Source: Parapristionchus giblindavisi
Taxonomy: Eukaryota; Nematoda; Chromadorea; Rhabditida; Diplogasteridae
Reading direction: 5' to 3'
Assembly (NCBI GenBank): GCA_943737045.1
Contig: CALSFV010000349.1
Span: 62,001 to 126,000 of the forward strand
Length of the DNA stretch: 64,000 nucleotides
In this document: one piece after another, positions 43,517 through 56,600 of the stretch
Position numbering within the stretch: the first letter of the stretch is position 1
Layout: each line of letters starts with the position of its first letter
Position numbers and translations under genes: made by a program
Notes under the pieces: model-generated
Seen by the model: only the letters and a program-made list of their open reading frames with translations
What the model was told of the DNA's origin: nothing
Database searches by the model: none

Positions 43517-43642
43517 CTATTGTAATGCATATACTTCCTCATCTTCAGCTCCTTCATGGAACGTTCTAAAGTGTCCACGTCTCGTTCTTTCCCCTTCAAG
43601 ATCCATACGACATGCACGATACGGACAGCGAATCGGATTCAT
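43517..43642 (-). CDS. Possible zinc-finger-like fragment, 41 aa
   Basis: The minus frame reads MNPIRCPYRACRMDLEGERT then RRGHFRTFHEGAEDEEVYAL, Q and TAG. The C-x4-C...H-x3-H layout resembles a degenerate C2H2 finger. A second minus frame at 43260-43448 contains RRHFDKEHKK, also H-x3-H. May be the last exon of a gene whose other exons are not seen, or chance. Confidence 0.3.
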   Translation of the reverse strand: MNPIRCPYRACRMDLEGERTRRGHFRTFHEGAEDEEVYALQ

Positions 43643-44860
43643 ACCTTTATCGATTGCACATTTTGTTTACATGAATAAAATATTAAGCAATCAATAAATC
43701 AATACATGTAAATGATGAACGAACACAATAAGATAATTACGATAGAAATCGTTGCATATAAACATAGAGTAAACAATAAATAATGTAATTAGTCAAAGGT
43801 TAAGTAGAAACGACCATCCTGCAACGACGAAATCAATCGATATGTCTCTCTAGACATAGACAAAATACAATGCCTTATATGTAAGGCAATTTTTTAAGGG
43901 AATAATTCCCTAGTAAACATTCCCTTACATTTAAGGCATTCTCGATAGACCAGGGAAATATTCCCTAAGGGAATTGTAGGCGGAAAAATTCCCTAAGGGA
44001 ATTTTCTGTGAGTGTGGAAATGAACATGATTTATGTTTTCTTTTGTATTGCGAATAAACATGAACATAAACATTACTTATTTGTGCGTACTGTGAATGCA
44101 GATAAATATAAACATTACTTCTGTTTTTTTTGTACTGTGAATAAAGATGAACATATGTGGGAAGGGGACAGGGATAAGGTACAGCTCTGTTAGCACCGTG
44201 AATCTCAGCTGAGCTCCCCTATCAAATGGTATCAGTACTACATCAACTGATATCACCAAGTGATAGGAGTGGTCAGAGCAACGAGAAACGGAAGCTTACG
44301 AAGTAATACTGAAGACAATAAAACGTACCAAAATTCGAAAAATGTGTGGAAAAACTGTTTTATCCGCATTTAGTTCCGGTTAGACGATCCCATTAACGTG
44401 CCAGAGCTTGAACAGCTTGAGATGGACTATTAATTCGAAGGTCTGTAAATTGTACGAGGTTAGACACAGGGAAAGAACCATAAAGGATTGAATGCGGACA
44501 ATTTGAATGTGTTTTTGTGCGCTGAAAATAAAGCAATGCGCTGCACTGGGGCATAATAGCTTACGAAAGGTGATTGGCGAGCTACTGCACGGCTTTCATC
44601 AACAATAAAAGAATATGCATTACATAAACGTTCGTATAAACCTTACGAAGATCAATCAAAATCATAGCGTGTGCATTGGAGTGCATTTCACGGCGGTTCA
44701 TCTGCTTTTTCCCAATGTTCGGCATTTGGCGTCATGTGTGCAAAACTTTTGTAATTCTATAATACACTACAGTTATAATATAATAATTTATCTACGCCCG
44801 AGGCGCAACAGCAATTGAATGAACAATAGGTGGTAAAATATGATTGACGACTCTCCGGAT
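43643..44860. other. Intergenic; small palindromes
   Basis: 43860-44010 holds several inverted GGGAA/TTCCC blocks (AAGGGAATAATTCCCTAGT, TTCCCTAAGGGAA). 44035-44155 has ATGAACATAAACATTACTT-like tandem units. No gene. Confidence 0.5.
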
Positions 44861-45672
44861 TCATTGAGAAAGTGATAATTCGACGATATGGGGGTGGGCA
44901 TCCAATCGATGTTTAAATAATCGAATATTGGGGGCGGTTCGGATATTAACTGGTAATTGGGAGTATAAACGGGCTGTTCTGAGTGGGAAAGAATGAAAAC
45001 GAGGGGTACTGGTGGTGTGTTCAATATGGATTCCAAAAGATGATACTCGGTCACGGACTGGTTTGTATACATAAAATGACGAGGGAGAAATAATAGTAGT
45101 ATTGTTCATAATCATATGAGCTAAACATAGATCACCTATGACTCTCCTCTCAGTTAACGCGCGCAGGCCAAGAATTTTCAGACGATCAATGTAAGAAGGG
45201 AGAGAAAGAGGATAGGAGGGGGGAGGGAAAACATCGATAGAAAACAATACGTGTAAATGTTCGTTGAACTTTTTCAAGTGTAGCAATGTCAGAGGAGTAG
45301 TGAGGATTCCATATAGGAGAAGCATAATCAAGAAGAGGGAGAACATAAGCCTTGTAACTACGGATGAGAATGGATGGACAGTTAATAGGAAGGGCTTTAA
45401 GAAGTATGAACATTTTGGAAGTAGCTTTAAGGGCCATGGTTTTAACAGTTGACGCACTCTTGAGGTCAGAGCGGATTTGAAACTCCTAAGTCGCGAACAT
45501 TATTCTCAAGGGGCAATTCAATGGAATTGATGAAATAACGAGGTGACGAGATCTTAGAGCCTATACGAATATGTGAACATTTAGGGGCAGAGAGAGACAA
45601 TTGATTGGATTGAGACCAGTGGTAAAGACAATCGAGAGCAGATTGAAGTTCAGCTACAATACTGAAGTTCAG
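44861..45672 (-). pseudogene. LINE (CR1/Jockey-like) reverse transcriptase C-terminal fragment
   Basis: The minus strand encodes the end of a non-LTR retrotransposon polymerase in two or three frames. ALDCLYHWSQSNQLSLSAPK and NNVRDLGV at about 45500-45650 match the palm/thumb end. LIRSYKAYVLPLLDYASPIW, then NPHYSSDIATLEKVQRTFTR at about 45270-45380, match the conserved RT tail. IDRLKILGLRALTERRVIGD and a C-terminal domain follow. Frameshifts separate the parts, and the 5' end stops at an 18-bp direct repeat near 45655. A dead, 5'-truncated copy. Confidence 0.8.
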
Positions 45673-48600
45673 CTACAATACAGTTCATCAAAATCACTAT
45701 GAAAATATTTATATTTCAGAAGTCATTTCGATCTGTGAATTCTGAAAACTGAGTGAGAAAAGTTTGGTGTTTAAAAGTAGCGAAAAGAAATGAAAAATAA
45801 ATCGAGAGTGTGTAAAACGAGGAGACCTCTGTTTTCTTTCCTTTTCGTGATTTTCAACAGAGCATAATAGACGTTATGCTTCAAATACTATGCAGTACCC
45901 ACAAAACAAGAAAAAGCATAGCCTAAATTAGGTTAATTTATAGAAATTCACAGGAAGATATACGACTTGTACATATATTATTTATCAGTCAATGATAGAA
46001 TATGGCGATGATATGAATGAGTTGAAACTTATTTGTAAGTGGAGTACAATTAAAAGAAATTGAGTGATAGTCTATCCAGTTGTAAAGATAGCTCCATAGA
46101 CCATATTACTCTAGTCTTACGGCCGAAACAGTGAATCCCGCCACAACTCATAACTACTTTTGATTTAGAAATACACAATTCTATGAGTACAGTTGCATGT
46201 CTATTTTGATTTATCTCTCGTTTAATTACACACTTATTTATATCTGTAAAGGATAGTAGACAAGAATCCGCTAGATCAATGAATATGGGTGTCATAAAAG
46301 TTGAAAGATAATATACCTGTTTTGTTGTAATGTACGTGTGAATAGGAATGAATAAGGAAAGATAGAGTGCGACAATTAATTGATTGTTCTATGGATGATC
46401 ATTGTGCTGATAGATAGATTGGTGATTACAAAATAAACAAGTAGATGGAAGATGTGCTTTTAATTGAAATAGTTGTGATTAGCTTGTGGATGCACATCTA
46501 ATTGAAATAAATGTGATTACTGAAAGTTTAATCAATTGTGTGTGTGATCTTTATGTCGATGATGGAATGTTATCCATAGTCCAATCGGTTCCATGGGGTG
46601 ACCGAGTCAAATGATCATGTCCTCACGGAACAACAATGTCATCACGTCATGTTTTGTCCCTGATTTTCAAATGTGTCTGTGTGTGTTTGTGTATTTGTGC
46701 ATCAGTAACTGTGATGGTTCTCTATTATTTTCCAAACGAACAGACAGAACCTGTTCCTCTCGCCTCTAGTTTACTGGTAATTCTGAACCACTCTCACTTT
46801 ACAATACTCTCTCGTCTACTCTGACTCTATAGCACTCTCTCAATTTCCTTGGTCTCCCGTCTGCTCTGATTCTCTGACACCCTCCTCTATCACAGTGCTC
46901 TCTACACAAGTTCAAACCATTGGATCAGTCACGTTGCCGTAGCTTCTCTGCCATTGCATGTAATCTATCACTGTCTGATTGTCTGCACCCTCGCATATTT
47001 GCACACTCTCTCGTCTGTCTCTTGTCTGGACTCTCTCATTCTATCACACTCTTTCGCCATTCTCTAACCATCTCTATAAATATTATCTACACGTAGGGAC
47101 GATCACCACGTGAGGGAAGAAGTTCCGCCTCTTTTCTTTGATGAAAGGCGAGAGATAACACATCATTCACTCTAGTCTACATACACTCTACACTACCGGA
47201 TGACAATCATTTAGCAGTCAGTTTGATTGATTGAGCGATATAAATATTTACAAATAATTAATGAGGCCATAAAAGCATATAGCTGGCAATAAGTCTCTCC
47301 AAAAGCAAATTCGAAGTTGGCGCCAGACGGCTCGACTGGCGTGTTCGCTTCTTTGCGCATTTGGCACGCTTGCGCGCTATGGGTGTCTGGCACCATGCCA
47401 AGTGTGACGAAAGTCTGAATCACTTCACAGCTTTTCCCTAGCTGTTTGTCACCGTTCTTGGTGTTCGTTTTCACATTTTGTCTTTCATACTTCTTCTCCT
47501 TCCCTTCCCATCTATGTGTTACTGTTCCCAATCTCTAATTGGAATAGTTAGAGATCGCAAAAGATATGCTGATTGCCACTCGGATAGTGGTCGGCCTTGT
47601 GTGAATCTGATTCATTCGGCAGTAGTATTAACAGAGTAGGGAGGTGAGGATGCGAAGGTTGGCTGACCAGTCCGTGACTTCCCTCGCGCATATCCAAACA
47701 CATACTTTCACTTGTATAGTAGCAACCATTTTGGCGCGCTCTTTCCGTCTATTCTCATTCCTTTCTAGCGTTGTAAAGTGGTAAAAAACGTGAACCATCT
47801 GTTGTGTTTCTTTGCCGCTCTATCGCTGTAATCATATCGAATTTCGTTCCTCGTCAACGAAAAATTGACGTTTAGTGTATACTTCTGGCTCTGTTCCTTG
47901 GCCTTTCCAGCTGTAAACTACACTTCTTTTACAATCGTTTATGTGCTCGAAAGGTGGAACATGTACACTGTCAAGCTAGACAGTGTTGTTGTACATTCCT
48001 ATCTATTGGGAAACACTTCATCCCGAAATGTATAATAGATTCTGAAGACCTCTGAGCAAACATAACGAAACGATTTCCCTGAACTCTCACCCCTCTTTCA
48101 TCTTTCCTTTCTTTCTTTGTGTGCCAATTCCAGACTCTGCTATGTTTAATGAGTACGATTTGATCTCTCAATCGATAGCCATCTCTATGCGGTTCATTGC
48201 TTCTTTGTCTACTTTATTGATCTATCATAAGGTTTACAGTAATCTTTTCCGCGTCGGAGCCACCTTTTTTCGAACCCGTTCCCTTCACAAACAATGATAG
48301 CCACTAAGTAAACTTTCGCTCGTGTCGTGCGCTTATCTCTCTCTTTGCTCATTCTTCATCACACTACCAGCAAACTATTGGAGAGAAATCGAAAGATAAG
48401 AGTGAACCTTAATTGTTGTACTATGCCTGTTATCTATGGCCATATATTGACCGCCCTTGCACGGTCGATCATCAGTTTTGGTCGAGTAAAGTTCGTCATC
48501 AATCGCGAGTAGAGGTTTTGAAAAGTGTAAAGAGATCCGGGTATTGACATGGTATTAGATAGTATAGTTTATGTTCGATTGTACTTCGCTCCCTTTGGGT

Positions 48601-50683
48601 AGTGTAACGAGGTCCATCTTTTTCTTACTCATTTAGCGACACCCGGCCAAGTGGATCGCGGTTGTCATTGGCTATAATACCTTATACAGAGTCTCTCATT
48701 CACTTCCTCTATTTCCTTCTTTCTCTATCTCTACACCCTCTCGACACTCTTCTATACATTTCTCTTCCTCTCTCCTAGACGTTTCTCTATCCCTCGAAAT
48801 AGCCAATGCCCTTAAGCCATTCGTGCCGAACGCGTAAGCTTTCTCATTGAATTAGCGAGCCTATTGAGAATTGGCTATGATTACGTTCTCCATTGAACAT
48901 TGAGGATAATGAAGTGTGCTTTGGGCAGACTCAAGCGTGACTTATGTCTACCCTATTTTTATTTATAGATGTTATCGACAATCAAACTTGGTCATCAATC
49001 TCGTGCACATTTGAACTTTTGGTTTTGCGCGAAAGGAGAAAAGCAAACCCGTCAGTGTGGGGTTTCATACTCCTTTGAAGAAAAGCCTCTTCCTGTCAAG
49101 GATTGAAATGGAGAAGCACTAGTAATGAGGGAAACTTGTGACTCTGACTGAATGTGGACATGCAAATAGCGAGAAGTTGAGAGTTGTTAGAGGGGGGAAG
49201 AAGGACGTTTCTCTCTATTCCTAACTTCGTTTGACGACTCTCACAAGCTTGACTGAGTCTATAGAAGTATTCCACAAAGATTGAATATTTTGCGTGTCCT
49301 AGTGGTCACTTCATTTGTAATGAGTCATTCTCGTGTCTATTATTATCAGTCGACGTGTCATTATCACAATGAACCTGTCAACAGCGACTGTTTAGTAGTC
49401 ACGCTATAGTAATTATAGTGATGAGTGTTCATTTCATGTTTTGGGATGATAAAATCAGCTGTTCGTTGTAAAGTCGACGAGTTAATGCAATGAATGCGTG
49501 AGGCGGAACACGAGGTTGTCCCCTTTTGTGTATGGACTAGAGTGGAGAAATGAGGATGAGGTGATAGCATATCAGCTGACTATATCAATGATCAGAGAAA
49601 TCATTTCCTGTTTTTTTGTTGCTCTACCTCTTGAATCATTAGATTCTCTCCAAACTCTCCAAATTGATAAGCCAATCGTCGGTTCTCTGCCTATCCATTT
49701 ATCTCTGTTCAGTTCAAAGTACCCTCGATTCTGTCATTCGAGAGCTTACTCGCTTTCTCTAGTCCTTTCTCATATCACTGGCCACTCTCACTTCGTTCTG
49801 CTCTCTCAGCTTGCCTGCAGTGGACTTTGTCCTGTGTCCCCTCCTTCTCTACTCCGTGCAGAATGTGAATGATTTGTAGCGAGGAGAGCGAGGGTGAGGG
49901 ACAGAGAAAGAGACTGAAGGTTAGTGGTTGTTGTCGAACCTCTTACCTTCATCCCTATTACTTCTTCTCATTCTTCTATCTATATTCACTCAATCACGTT
50001 TTACTTCTTCCTCCATTGTTCTATAATGCACATCTGGTCCCAATCCATATCCTCGTGTTCTTATTTATCTTAATGTTTTATAAATTTCGTGACCCTGAAG
50101 GATTTCGTATGAACTTTGTAGTCGTAATCCCTTTTGCTGGTCTAATTTCACTCACTCAATGCGAAAGAATGCACGTAATCTATGAAAGAATGGTTCTGAA
50201 ATAGACATGTATCGATCCAGTCTCTTCCTTACTCTATTTATATCTGCAAAATGTGTTATTGAGACCTTTGTGTGAAAGTGAGAGTGAATAGTCCTTCGGA
50301 CCATTGGTTCAGAGGATTTATCTCGTCTGTCTCTCTTTTCTATTCAATTGCATGCTTTTTATTGAATGGAGCAATGCTCGAACATCACTTGTGTTCGAGT
50401 AGAACATTTCTTTAGTAACGAAAGAAATGGCGAGATGAGGTGGCTTTCGATCTCCGAAATTGACCCCCGCCAGTTCAAACCTGTATGCACGCTTGTTCTC
50501 TGGATGAACAATACACACATAGGAGAACTGCATTGATCACTGATCTATAGACATTACACATTAGTACTATGTGGGTACGTTCGACGTACTCCTTTTGTAT
50601 GGTGTCACTGAGAGAACGTCGTTAAAGGAACATTGATCGTTGAGGAGGCACAAGGTATCTAATGTTCCTTCCTTATCGTACGA
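45673..50683. other. Long stretch without supported gene
   Basis: AT-rich up to about 46.6 kb, then pyrimidine-rich with CTCTCT and TCTATC tracts. Open frames (47211-47531 minus, 49498-49872 plus and others) have no splice pattern, codon bias or motif I recognise. May be the regulatory region or untranslated exons of the lipin gene downstream. Confidence 0.4.
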
Positions 50684-50905
50684 CTAACCTAGTTGCTCTA
50701 CTATTCGACTCTTTCGCCATGCATTCTTTATCACTCTGGGCACCCCCTTGAGTACACTCTGCGACTCGTAATCATACACTTCGTCCTCCTCCTCATCTAC
50801 TATGTGATAGACGATTTCTCCTCTGCTCGCGGCCATGTCAGCGACAGCCGGAGACTGGGCAGTGCTATAAGACGGCCCGCTAGGGCCAGCCATGTCATTT
50901 GGCAT
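50684..50905 (-). CDS. Possible 73-aa acidic protein
   Basis: The minus frame reads MPNDMAGPSGPSYSTAQSPA, then VADMAASRGEIVYHIVDEEE, DEVYDYESQSVLKGVPRVIK, NAWRKSRIVEQLG and TAG. Composition is that of a real cytosolic or nuclear protein (acidic centre, basic end) and third positions are mixed. Single exon as read; a longer gene is possible. Divergent from the next entry. No family recognised. Confidence 0.4.
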   Translation of the reverse strand: MPNDMAGPSGPSYSTAQSPAVADMAASRGEIVYHIVDEEEDEVYDYESQSVLKGVPRVIKNAWRKSRIVEQLG

Positions 50906-50974
50906 GGCATTTGGTGCACACGGCGGTGGTGTGATCTATGTTATTCTTCGTTAGTCTGTTCTTTGTGCGTATGG

Positions 50975-50982
50975 TATAAAAA
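50975..50982 (+). promoter_or_regulatory. TATAAAAA box
   Basis: TATAAAAAGG 74 bp before the ATG at 51049. A good core-promoter match in a stretch otherwise poor in A. Confidence 0.4.
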
Positions 50983-51048
50983 GGCTGGAGCACCTTGTTT
51001 TGGTTAGTGGACCTCCCCCGTCTATCCATCCCTCACCCTTTCATCACA

Positions 51049-51162
51049 ATGGACATAATACTCGTTATTCTATTTGTCGCCCCTACCCTCACCCATTTCC
51101 ATCACGCACTTTGGACATTTGGGACAATATATTCGGACGATGAATCATTCGCAGTGTGTTGA
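51049..51162 (+). CDS. Possible 37-aa secreted peptide
   Basis: ATG after TCACA opens MDIILVILFVAPTLTHFHHA then LWTFGTIYSDDESFAVC and TGA. The first 15 residues could be a signal peptide. Short, so it could be chance; the TATA box upstream is the main support. An alternative GTGTTG donor could extend it. Confidence 0.3.
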   Translation: MDIILVILFVAPTLTHFHHALWTFGTIYSDDESFAVC

Positions 51163-53693
51163 TTGCACTGTGGATTGGAAAGAGTGAGGAGCTGTTTATC
51201 TGTATCTGGTACTATTTCCATCCTATTTCATCCATCCATTCCTCTGTACTACCCACACCTATCGGATTACAAGTATTATCTCCGTGAGCAATTTCGATCA
51301 CATTTCTGTGCAGAGTGTTCTGTTTTTCTTCTTCTTCTCTATTTTCGCTAGATTAACACGGTCGTATGATAGATTGTACATGATCGTGCGGTAACGATTG
51401 TTCTCTGGTCCCGATGTTCTTTTCGGACCTAGCCTCTCTTTGGTAGATGGATGGGCTATGAATAATTAGGGAGTATTGGAGATGAAGAGATGTGTCCGGG
51501 AGATTGTGGTAGAGATAGAAGAAACGGAAGACTGACAGATGGTTGGAGAGGTTAAAAGAGAATAGGAATGATGTATGAATGAATGAGGAAATCCCCCCCC
51601 CCCCCTGGACTCCTCCTTCACTTCTTTCTGTTTCGTTGAAATGTCCAGACGTCTCAACGAGAGGCTATTTGTTTGTTCCTTTTCTCAACCATGTTTGCGC
51701 TCCAATCGCTTAAAGGTAGTGTTGACACTTGATTGATACTTGACGAGATTACTGTATCGATTGAATTCGGTGATTATGATTCATTCCATTGATTGATTGG
51801 TGTTTTTCTATTGTTGTTCTACTACGTTAACTGTGTGCACGGTTGAGTGCGCATATTAGTGGAGTTGGGAAGAGTTATTTTTTTGTTGTTCTTCTTAATA
51901 TAAATTCTTTTGCAGAAGTGTTGATTTATAATCCTCTAATCAACGGTTTTTTATTATTATTTCATCATCTCCTTTGCTGTCGTTGCGCTCTCTTTGATGT
52001 ATACGATCCAGGAAGGTATATGTATTGAAATAAGATAAAGAAGTGGAGGATCAGTTGTTTTTTGTATTGATCTGCTCCGCTCTTTTTCTCTATCTCTTTT
52101 CACTCGCTTGTCCCCCCCCCCTCTGCTATATCACTGCTCCTCCCCCATTTCGCTTCTTCTTCTTTCATCTCTATCCGGCTTCCCTCATCCCTCGCTCACT
52201 CACAATTGCAAGCAACATGGCTTTACAATAGCCGTTACCCGGGGACCACAGAGTAGAGTATATTGTTGCCGCGGGCTATAGATTATAGTACGAAGTCCGA
52301 GATAGCCAGGCTAGGAGTTGTTAAATGATATGATTTGGGAAGGGGAGAGGATACCCAATTAGTAGTTGTAAAAATGTATCGTTGTTGGTTTTTCCGGTCT
52401 CGCAAAGTGCAATTTAGTGGTCCTCGTCTTCGCTAAAAAATTATAGAGCCCAACCCTTTTATTTTATCAATTACCTATAGGAATGGTCTCTGGATCGTTC
52501 GATTCAATGATGCGGAATTGATGGTCGAGATGTGATCAATGATAAGAATAAGAACCCCTGTTCCCTATTGATTATCATTCTATCATTCGTTTCTATCGTC
52601 ATCGTCTGTCCATCATCTACTGTAATCGTTTGCAAGGTTGTTGTCTATGCATGTGTTCTCTGTTTAATGGGTTGCCAGTCTTGAAATCCATGAACAGTGA
52701 TGACACTACAGTAGAATATAAACGGTCATAAATAAGGAAGGCGTTTTGTATTCCATAGATCAGTCAAACTGTTACTATGTTAGATAAAGGGTCCAGTGCT
52801 TGTCCTAATTGGTTACCATAAAAGGTACACTGTAGCTACAATTATGAAGTGATTGGTGACATGATCCGGTTATGACCGGGCAAAGGTCGGCTTTAGGGCC
52901 TATACTGTGCGTGATTGTCAGCTGTGAATGTGTTTGCGTTTCGTAGATGAAACATGAAAGTATAGTCTAGCTGTAGTTGTTGGTAAAGGAAAGGGAAAGA
53001 GATGGAGGTAGAAAGGTGGTGTGGTCGCCTGATTGCATCTTAACTATCGCTCATTTTCCTGTTTAGCATGATGATAAATACACTTTTGAGTATGGTCCGA
53101 TTCCCCTTGCATAATGGTATTAAGACGTTTCTATGGCGGCCTTTGGAACCATAACAAGAGATGGCCCTTATCTATTTATCTATCACTAAGTTGCTGTCAT
53201 TGTTGTGTCTGGTTCTATGGGTTCCGCGGTGTCTCTTGCATAATCTTTCTTCGTATCTTTTTTGTCTGCAGGTAGATCGAGTATGTGCACACACATACAC
53301 ATTTTATTACCGTATTTATCGTCCTCTCTACCCTACTTCTACCCCATCTCATTTATGTACCTGTGCTATTCGAGCATCTTCTTGCGCCTTCATCTTTGAC
53401 ATTTTTCTGACTGTTGTCGTGACCCACCGTAAGCTCCCATTGACCTACCGTATCTCATAAAGTATTATCATTATTTGTTCTTGCAGGAAGACGTGCCAGT
53501 GCTCGTCTGCCTCCTAAGAAGTATAACGTTGGCTGCACGGACGGGTCCGCAGCTGTGAAAGTGAGAGAGAGAGGGATAAGGGTTTTGAGGAAGAGTTGAA
53601 ACACATAATCACCGGGTCCACTCATCCATCTACTACTCATCTACTCAATCTATCAATAATCAGTACTTGATCTATCTATAATCGATAATCACA
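51163..53693. other. Lipin upstream region
   Basis: Contains a C-run at 51593-51605, pyrimidine-rich stretches and TTGCAG-bordered segments (for example 53487-53604) that could be untranslated exons or parts of another gene. Not supported as coding. Confidence 0.4.
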
Positions 53694-56600
53694 ATGGATT
53701 ATGCGGTGCGAATGTTTCGCAACGTTCGCTACTACTATGAGCAAATCAATCCGGCAACGCTGTCTGGTAAGTATCGATTTATTGATTGACTTGGTTATTG
53801 ATTTTTTATTTATCAAATGTAGCTACCGTAATCCTTAATTTATGGATTGATCTTTGATCTTTAAGGTGCGATTGACGTAATCGTCGTTGAGCAACCGAAC
53901 GGTGACTTCCACTCGACGCCCTTCCACGTTCGCTTTGGAAAGTATGGCGTTTTCAACTACAAGGAGAAAGTGGGTATTGTCCTCTCACGATAATATATAG
54001 ATTTGATGAAACATTCATCCACATGGTTCGGGGTATCTGTTACTGGCAATGAGATTTATTAATTTGATAAATTATATTGTGTGTACTACATTACCCAGAA
54101 CAATTACAATATCCATAAGATCTGTGGTACCTTGGTTTATTACGGTTGCGGTACAAACAGGATAAGTATATTTTGATGCAAGGGTTATTGGAAATTGATT
54201 CAATCGTGTCATTTTCAGTACGTAGATGTGTCGATCAACGGCAAGGAAGTGAATGATCTACGCATGAAGTTGGGCGAGAACGGAATCGCATTCTTTGTTG
54301 AGGTTAGAGTTCAAAGCATTCGTGAGCGGGTATTGCCGCTGGAAATGAAAATCGGGGGATTATTGCCGCTAGCGGCAGTGGTGCCCTCGTATGGTTCAAA
54401 GATCAAATATCATTTTTGTAATTGTTATTGATTCATATCTACTTTGGACTAGTGAACGATAAAAGATAATTGATAGGCTGAATACCTAGATGTAAACTGA
54501 ATATTACGTAAATCAATCTTGTTAATTTATTGATTTATCGATGGATCGACTTCTAATATTGTCCTTTTCTAGGAAACAGCCGAAGGAGAAGTTCCCGACT
54601 ACCTTGTGACCAGTCCGGTTCCCGATCAGACCCGTCCCACCACAGACAAGGTTGGTTACGGTACTGCTAGTTGGGCCATGGGGTTACGGTATTATGAATA
54701 CGGTAGACTGATGGTTAATTCCTGATTACTGTAGGTGCTGGCGGAGACGTCGCGCACGCTCGAACAGCATTTGAAGGACAGCAAGAATGGTAAGTTGTAT
54801 GATCATCGTCCAGTTGAATTCGTGTTTCAGGGTGCTTATTAGTTGGTGTGAAAAAGACATACACTTGATGCGAATCTGATCGTGTTTGAAAAAAACCAAT
54901 ATTGCTGTTATTGCAGGCGGTGGATCAGCACCTCGATCGATCGATGGCACACGCACTCCACCGGGAACACCACCTACCGGATTGGCTACCAGTCCGACCA
55001 GTAAGTGATACTTGATTTGTGTCTTTGCAAGTATTATACTTGACACTTGCGAACTGTTCACACATTTTCATACCTTAATAATGTACGATTCGATCCATAT
55101 AGGGCTCGTTTTTATGCGAAAGATTATAATTTAAGTGAAAAATAACGATTTTCTAGACTGAACCACAATATTTCGAAAATCGACCCGCTAGATAACACAA
55201 ATCCTGTGAGGGGCCGAAAATGTATTGCTTGTTCAGTGTTGTTGTGTTAGCCATGGATCATAGTAGGTAGATTTGTGTTCCGTTGAAGGATTAAGTTGAG
55301 TTGTCGAAATGGATATTCGATTCTATTCCATTGACACTCTTCAGGTGTGATTCGTCGTTCGAAGAGCATGGTTCGTGGTCGTGATGTGGCGAGACTGCGA
55401 GAAGACACGAGAAAGGCTGATGATGATGAGTGAGTTTTTGATCTTTGATCTTTCTGAGTATACGGTAGTTTAATGCCACATTGCAGACTTACGATCCAGC
55501 AGCGCAAGATGACATTGCCGATGCTCGATTCGATCTTTTCCACTAGAAGGAACAGGTTTGTGCCTTGTTTATGAGTGATTATCTGACAGGGGCAACGAAC
55601 ATTAGGCCGTAGGTAATATTTTTCTAGATACGAAGTATTACCTAATTTTGTGTAGTTATTCAAGTTTGTAAGCGAAATATGATAGTTACAAGGTCTGCAA
55701 CGTTTGAATTTTAACCTACTGATCTCGTGTTTCACCATGCTTGTATTCGCCATGCATTAGCTCTCAATTTGATCTTCTGATAGCCTATGGTATTACCAAA
55801 AAATACTAATTAAATTCAACTTCTTTTCTTGCAGATCTTTGCCCAATCTCTCGACACTGGGCATGGAGGCCGGTAGTGTCTCCACCAATCAATCGACTGG
55901 TCCCGTCACGAAGAAACCGCCCACACCTTCCGTAATCACGGCCCCGCTTCCCGGCACTACGACTTCGTCCCATTCTGCTGCTACTCCAGCTTCAGCCACA
56001 CCTGCCGCCACTACCAATTCACAGCACAAGACTCCCAATAGAAGGTACGGTAGTTTTGGCTGATTATTGATTGATGAAATATAGATCGAGAACTGCCTAT
56101 GTACAGCGTTGTATCGAGCACTATCTCACCCGAGAGACCAGGTGTCACTTGTGGTGTAGTGGGGAGCGTGTCTGACTAACGATCGAAACCTCGCTTGTTC
56201 GACTCCCGCCCACTGCATGTTATTGCCCCCTTGTATATTAAGCCGGGTTTCGGGTCTTTCAATGACCATTGAGACTGGTCTAAGGCAAGGGATATCAAAT
56301 GGATGCATCTCAACAGCGACTGCGTCGAGTGATGCAGCCGTTCGCTTGCTATCCCACATCTAATTATTGATTTATTTATTGCCATTTTATCGATTGAATA
56401 CTGACTTTATTGATTTTTATCATTAAGGGTTCCACGTGTGCGTGCGACGAAGTCTCAGATTCTGGAGAAGAAACACAGGGAGAAGGAGAATGGTGAGTGG
56501 GATTGGGGAATATTTCTATATACTATCTAAGTCGAATTGTATGTGGGAGCATTAATCGAGTGGAGAGTTTAGAGACTAACTTTGTGGTATTCACAGTGAA

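Noticed and set aside
47211..47531. 106-codon minus frame
   Set aside because: No codon bias, motif or splice support; a chance frame in pyrimidine-rich DNA.
53487..53604. Possible coding exon reading RRASARLPPKKYNVGCTDGS just before lipin
   Set aside because: Acceptor is good but no partner exon, start or homology was found; may be an untranslated exon.
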